DNA of 64,000 bases from Lysobacterales bacterium. GTDB lineage: Bacteria; Pseudomonadota; Gammaproteobacteria; Xanthomonadales; Rhodanobacteraceae. The notes beneath the pieces are model-generated. The model saw only the letters and a list, made by a program, of their open reading frames with translations. It was not told where the DNA came from and ran no database searches. The DNA is taken from assembly GCA_016721015.1 (NCBI GenBank), contig JADKJL010000007.1:124001-188000 (forward strand). The letters run 5' to 3'. Shown here one piece after another: positions 60,933-64,000 of the stretch; position 1 is the first letter of the stretch; every line of letters begins with the position of its first letter. Position numbers and translations under genes: made by a program.

Positions 60933-61301
60933 CTAGACCGCAAATGACGACCCACAGCCACAGGTCGTCTTGGCATTCGGATTGCGAATGACGAACTGGG
61001 CGCCGGTCAGCGACTCGGCGTAATCGATTTCGGCGCCGCTCAGGTATTGCAGGCTCAAGGGATCGACCAGCAGGAACACGCCGTCGCGTTCGATGGCCAG
61101 ATCGTCCTCGGCGCATTCCTCATCGAAGGTGAAGCCGTACTGGAACCCCGAACAGCCACCGCCGCTGATGTAGACGCGCAACTTGAGTCCCGGATTGCCT
61201 TCCTCGGCAATCAATTCAGTGACTTTGCCCGCTGCCGCCGCGGTAAACACCATCGGTGCGTCGGTAAAGTCGAGGTAGGTTGGGGTCGCGGTTTCGCTCA
61301 T
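60933..61301 (-). CDS. erpA: Iron-sulfur cluster insertion protein ErpA
   Basis: From ATG 61301 the protein is 122 residues, of the A-type carrier family. The three cluster-binding cysteines are conserved: GGGCSGFQYGF and TTCGCGSSF at the end, with AAAAGKVTELIAEEGNPGLKLRVY before. The GSSFAV end and the FEECAEDD-type acidic loop favour ErpA over IscA or SufA. ErpA passes Fe-S clusters to many apoproteins, including respiratory ones. It is followed by a gene-free 200 bases and preceded by bactofilin. Confidence 0.92.
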   Translation of the reverse strand: MSETATPTYLDFTDAPMVFTAAAAGKVTELIAEEGNPGLKLRVYISGGGCSGFQYGFTFDEECAEDDLAIERDGVFLLVDPLSLQYLSGAEIDYAESLTGAQFVIRNPNAKTTCGCGSSFAV

Positions 61302-61362
61302 TTGGACAGGATGCAGCAATCAACGCGGGGGAGCCATTCAAATCGTGCCGGATCGCCGAGTT

Positions 61363-61818
61363 TCAAGCTTGGGCCGGCTCGGCTTCGGCATGTTCGTCAT
61401 CGCTTTGGTCTTCCGACTCCGCCTGGGCACCGGGCCCGCTCAACTGCCGCGGTGGTTCGGCCTGGTAGATCATCTTGCCGCTGAGCTGGGCGCCGGCAGC
61501 CATTTCCAGCACCTTGTAATAGACATTGCCATCAATGCGTGCGTTGGCGGCCAGTTCGAGGCGCTCGGAGACAATGATGTCGCCCTTGACCTGACCGTTG
61601 ATCACCGCGTTCGGTGTGCGGATCTCGCCACTTACCCGGCCCTTGTCACTCAAGGTCAGCACCGCCTGGGGGCTCTTGGCGGTTATTGATCCCTCGACCG
61701 AACCATCCATGTGCAGGCCGCCATCAAACTCGATGTCGCCACGGATCGTGGTGCCTTCGGCGACCAGCGTGGTGATTGCCGACATCGAACGACTGCTGCG
61801 CTTTTCACTGCCGAACAT
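61363..61818 (-). CDS. Bactofilin (polymer-forming cytoskeletal protein)
   Basis: A 151-residue protein from ATG 61818. The DUF583 beta-helical core is clear from about residue 15 to 110: TTLVAEGTTIRGDIEFDGGL, MDGSVEGSITA, DKGRVSGEIRTPNAVINGQV, then GNVYYKVLEMAAGAQLSGKM. Short N-terminal and acidic C-terminal tails are disordered. Bactofilins polymerise without nucleotide and localise cell-shape or stalk proteins. Its 5' end overlaps the upstream DUF6776-like gene by 14 bases; the same gene order is common in the group, as I recall. Confidence 0.93.
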   Translation of the reverse strand: MFGSEKRSSRSMSAITTLVAEGTTIRGDIEFDGGLHMDGSVEGSITAKSPQAVLTLSDKGRVSGEIRTPNAVINGQVKGDIIVSERLELAANARIDGNVYYKVLEMAAGAQLSGKMIYQAEPPRQLSGPGAQAESEDQSDDEHAEAEPAQA

Positions 61819-62518
61819 TGTCTTTCTCCTCGGCCTGGGCCGCATCATTCCAGGGAAATTCCTGCTCACTGCGCCCGCTATCGCCGTCCGCGCTCGCGCG
61901 AACGCGATTCGGCTCGAAGCCTTCGGGCAGCATGATGGTGCCGTTTACCTGTTGAAAATACTTGAACGCGTATTCGATTCCGGCATTCTCGGGCGCCTGT
62001 CCAAGCTCATTCCACTCGAGCGTCTCAAGCTTGCCGGCACGGATGCCTGAGACCGACAAGGTCAATTTGCCTCGCGTTTCCGGGCCCCGCTTGAAGTTCT
62101 GCGTCAAGGTGGCTGAGAAATTCCAGGCGCGTGAATCCGGCACCGGCTTGAGACTCAATGCCTGCACAGCCAGGCCCTCGCGCTTGGCACCGCCGACCAG
62201 ACGCCCATAGAAGGCCAGATCGGCGCGCACACCGGCGATCTCCTCTTCACGATCGCGAAGCGTTTGCTGCAACTCGGTCAGCGCGGCCTTGGCAACTTGC
62301 TCGGAGCGCTCGAGCACGGCAATGCGCATTTTCAGGGCCGATGTATCCAGGCTGTCGACCGGAGCATCCGCCACATCGGGCTGCCTGTGTACGAGGAACA
62401 GGCTGGTCATGACCACAGCCAGGGTCAGCGAGCCGAGCCAGAGCAACACCACGAACACCCAGATCCGGCGCGAGCGCGAGTGGTTGACCTGACGAATGAC
62501 GAATTGAGGGGGAGCCAT
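61805..62518 (-). CDS. DUF6776-like membrane protein with coiled coil
   Basis: A 237-residue protein with one N-terminal membrane helix (about 18-42), then a coiled coil (LKMRIAVLERSEQVAKAALTELQQ), and a periplasmic beta domain whose middle part FYGRLVGGAKREGLAVQALS and FEFNATLTQ-like AWNFSATLTQNFKRG is conserved in the DUF6776 family. It is placed directly before bactofilin with overlap, so it may anchor or position the bactofilin filament; that is inference from context. Confidence 0.8.
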   Translation of the reverse strand: MAPPQFVIRQVNHSRSRRIWVFVVLLWLGSLTLAVVMTSLFLVHRQPDVADAPVDSLDTSALKMRIAVLERSEQVAKAALTELQQTLRDREEEIAGVRADLAFYGRLVGGAKREGLAVQALSLKPVPDSRAWNFSATLTQNFKRGPETRGKLTLSVSGIRAGKLETLEWNELGQAPENAGIEYAFKYFQQVNGTIMLPEGFEPNRVRASADGDSGRSEQEFPWNDAAQAEEKDNVRQ

Positions 62519-62628
62519 GGGAATGGACGAACCGGGGGCGGCCGAAACGGACTGCGCTTATAGCCATGGCCACGGCGCGAGGTCAAGCGCGGCTATACTC
62601 GCCGCATGTTACCGCGCAGATCGACCCG

Positions 62629-63060
62629 ATGCTCTGGTTGAAAGCCTTTCATGTGATTTTTGTCGTGACCTGGTTCGCCGGGCTGTTCTATCTGCCGCGC
62701 CTTTTCATCTACCACATCGAGGCGGATGAACAGGTGGTTCGCGATCGCCTGAAGATCATGCAGCGGCGATTGCTGATGATCACCCATGTTGGTGGTGCGC
62801 TCGCCGTGGCCTTCGGCATCGCCCTGATGGTGTGGTGGTTGCTCAATTCGCCCGGCTACCTGCACAACGGAATCTGGTTCCATCTCAAGCTGGTGCTGGT
62901 GGCGTGCCTGATCGGCTATCACATTCTGCTCGTGCGCATGGTTCGCCAGTTCGCCACCGACAGCTTTGCGCGATCAAGCCGCTGGCTGCGCATATTCAAC
63001 GAGGTTCCGGCCTTGCTGCTGATCGGAATTGTCATCCTTGTTGTCGTCAAACCATTGTGA
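62629..63060 (+). CDS. hemJ: HemJ/CopD-like protoporphyrinogen oxidase
   Basis: From ATG 62629 (143 residues; an earlier ATG at 62566 is unlikely) a four-helix membrane protein with the HemJ opening LKAFHVIFVVTWFAGLFYLP, in which the His is a heme ligand, followed by RLKIMQRRLLMITHVGGALA and GIWFHLKLVLVACLIGYH. HemJ oxidises protoporphyrinogen IX to protoporphyrin in heme synthesis and replaces HemG/HemY in many Proteobacteria. The gene is divergent from the bactofilin pair. Heme supply links it loosely to the respiratory genes. Confidence 0.9.
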   Translation: MLWLKAFHVIFVVTWFAGLFYLPRLFIYHIEADEQVVRDRLKIMQRRLLMITHVGGALAVAFGIALMVWWLLNSPGYLHNGIWFHLKLVLVACLIGYHILLVRMVRQFATDSFARSSRWLRIFNEVPALLLIGIVILVVVKPL

Positions 63061-63113
63061 ATTCAGGCCCGGGCCCGTGCGCTGGTATAGTTCGATCCTG
63101 CTAGGGGGAATAC

Positions 63114-64000
63114 ATGCAGGTTAGGGAGCCGTCCTCTCGACGTCCGCGTTTGCGCGCGGCTCACGTCACCCAGATTCCGCTGCGCACGGGCGACCTGTGC
63201 CAACGCGGCAAGCGCCTGTGTGTATCGGGCTGGGACATCAACGCCGCCCTGCTGCTGGCCGAAGATGCCGAAGCACTGGCCAGTACCTGCCGCCAGCTTG
63301 ACGAGCGCGCCACCGCCAGCCGGCTTGAGCAGTTTGCCGAAAGCCTGTGGACCGTGCTTGATCCACCGATTGCTCCGGATGCGCATCTGCTTGAGGAATT
63401 GGCGGCGCGATTCGAAGCCTTCGAGGCTGGCAGTGGCGGCGACACCGACTCCGTACTCGCGCAGGATGACCATCCGTCCGGCCTGTTCGGCTATGCCGCG
63501 AGCGAAGAAAACGGCTTCCCGTTGCTGACCCGGCCACCTTCACGCTACTGGCAACGCTTTGCGTCGCTGCCGATCCCCGATCGGATTGGCCCAGCCTTCG
63601 TGCAGGCGAGGCCAGCCACCCTTTCGCTCGACCTCGCCGAGGTCGCAATGGCGGCGCCGGCACAAGACCTTGAGCCAATCATTGCCCCGCTTGGCGAAGT
63701 CGCCATCGCCACAGCCGTTGTCGAGATCGTCGAGCAGGCACCCGCGAGCGTCGAAATCGATGCTTTCAGTCCCGCATCCGGCGAATCCGAAAGCGACGCC
63801 CCGGTCGAACCGGTGATCGAAAACGCGGCCCGAATCGCCTGCCACCTGCATGCGGGCAGCGACATGGCCGCCGCCATCGACCTGCAACTGGGCATGCTTG
63901 GGTTTTCGCTGATGCACGTGGATGGCATCGATGCGCTCAAGGATTGGCTGAGTCGATCCACGCCATCCCTGATCATGCTCGATGGCGAATACCAGCAATA
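63114..64000 (+). CDS. Signalling protein with receiver-like domain, 5' part (continues beyond window)
   Basis: An open frame of 295 codons from ATG 63114 (AGGGGGAA ribosome site) runs off the end of the window. The first 100 residues are helical with acidic/Leu pattern (INAALLLAEDAEALASTCRQ), similar in look to an Hpt-like bundle; an acidic Ala/Pro linker follows (about 185-240), then IACHLHAGSDMAAAIDLQLG ... LIMLDGEYQ, which has the strand-helix pattern and LDG end of a receiver domain (D at the phosphosite likely in IMLDG). The rest, perhaps a GGDEF output domain, is outside the window. Confidence 0.7.
   Translation, partial: MQVREPSSRRPRLRAAHVTQIPLRTGDLCQRGKRLCVSGWDINAALLLAEDAEALASTCRQLDERATASRLEQFAESLWTVLDPPIAPDAHLLEELAARFEAFEAGSGGDTDSVLAQDDHPSGLFGYAASEENGFPLLTRPPSRYWQRFASLPIPDRIGPAFVQARPATLSLDLAEVAMAAPAQDLEPIIAPLGEVAIATAVVEIVEQAPASVEIDAFSPASGESESDAPVEPVIENAARIACHLHAGSDMAAAIDLQLGMLGFSLMHVDGIDALKDWLSRSTPSLIMLDGEYQQ

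Noticed and set aside
1..64000. tRNA or rRNA genes
   Set aside because: No T-loop-like GTTCRANNC with matching cloverleaf and no conserved rRNA stretches were found on reading both strands by eye; a covariance search would be decisive.

Overview
The window is about 64 kb of GC-rich, densely coded DNA from a gammaproteobacterium. I infer Lysobacterales (Xanthomonadales), probably near Rhodanobacteraceae such as Dokdonella. The basis is the run of housekeeping genes ampE, nudC, erpA, bactofilin, a DUF6776-like gene and hemJ, together with REP-type palindromes with REP-associated transposases, and proteins ending in a short acidic IFRNGFE-like tail. No rRNA, tRNA, CRISPR array or replication origin was seen.

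Layout. 1-0.9 kb: the 3' end of an alcohol dehydrogenase and a small DUF6916-like gene. 0.9-10.9 kb: a leftward six-gene operon with a giant cadherin-like/beta-helix surface protein, three tandem tail-collar (microcystin-dependent protein type) proteins, a Tat-exported protein and a GNAT acetyltransferase. 11.2-17.7 kb: small membrane proteins, the FetAB exporter, a lipoprotein, and a coupled FIST-sensor plus GGDEF/EAL pair. 18.1-33.7 kb: a respiratory island (below). 34-42 kb: a PLP decarboxylase, a repeat-rich intergenic stretch, a SWIM/SNF2 helicase pair and a CoA transferase. 42.1-45.9 kb: a Ser/Thr kinase, histidine kinase and response regulator operon. 46-52.7 kb: membrane proteins, a periplasmic glutaredoxin, a CPBP protease and a frameshifted beta-helix surface protein. 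52.7-58.7 kb: a mobile/degenerate zone with two REP-associated transposases, dispersed GGGACGGAGGAAT repeats and an RHS toxin remnant with a probable immunity gene. 58.8-64 kb: conserved chromosomal genes and the 5' part of a signalling protein.

The respiratory island is the most interesting part. A nine-gene rightward operon (20.8-30.5 kb), with 4-bp ATGA overlaps linking its last five genes, encodes a 51-aa membrane peptide, a CuA subunit II, a B-type heme-copper subunit I lacking the helix VI active-site tyrosine (Gln instead), a heme farnesyltransferase, a SCO protein, a cytochrome b/2x[4Fe-4S]/MvhD-like fusion, an unknown membrane-anchored protein, a second very divergent heme-copper catalytic subunit (His-Asp where His-His is expected), and a cytochrome b/[2Fe-2S]/FAD-NAD(P) reductase fusion. 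Heme A synthase, another SCO protein, a DUF420 protein, a HiPIP electron carrier, a pentaheme cytochrome and a small Cys-rich protein flank it. FNR/DNR-type palindromes (TTGAY-N4-RTCAA) recur upstream of these units; at two of them the site sits at the same distance from a plausible -10 element. I infer a low-oxygen or NO-responsive module in which both heme-copper proteins are more likely nitric oxide reductases than oxygen reductases, one fed by HiPIP/cytochrome c through CuA, the other by NAD(P)H or ferredoxin-type donors through fused cytochrome b modules.
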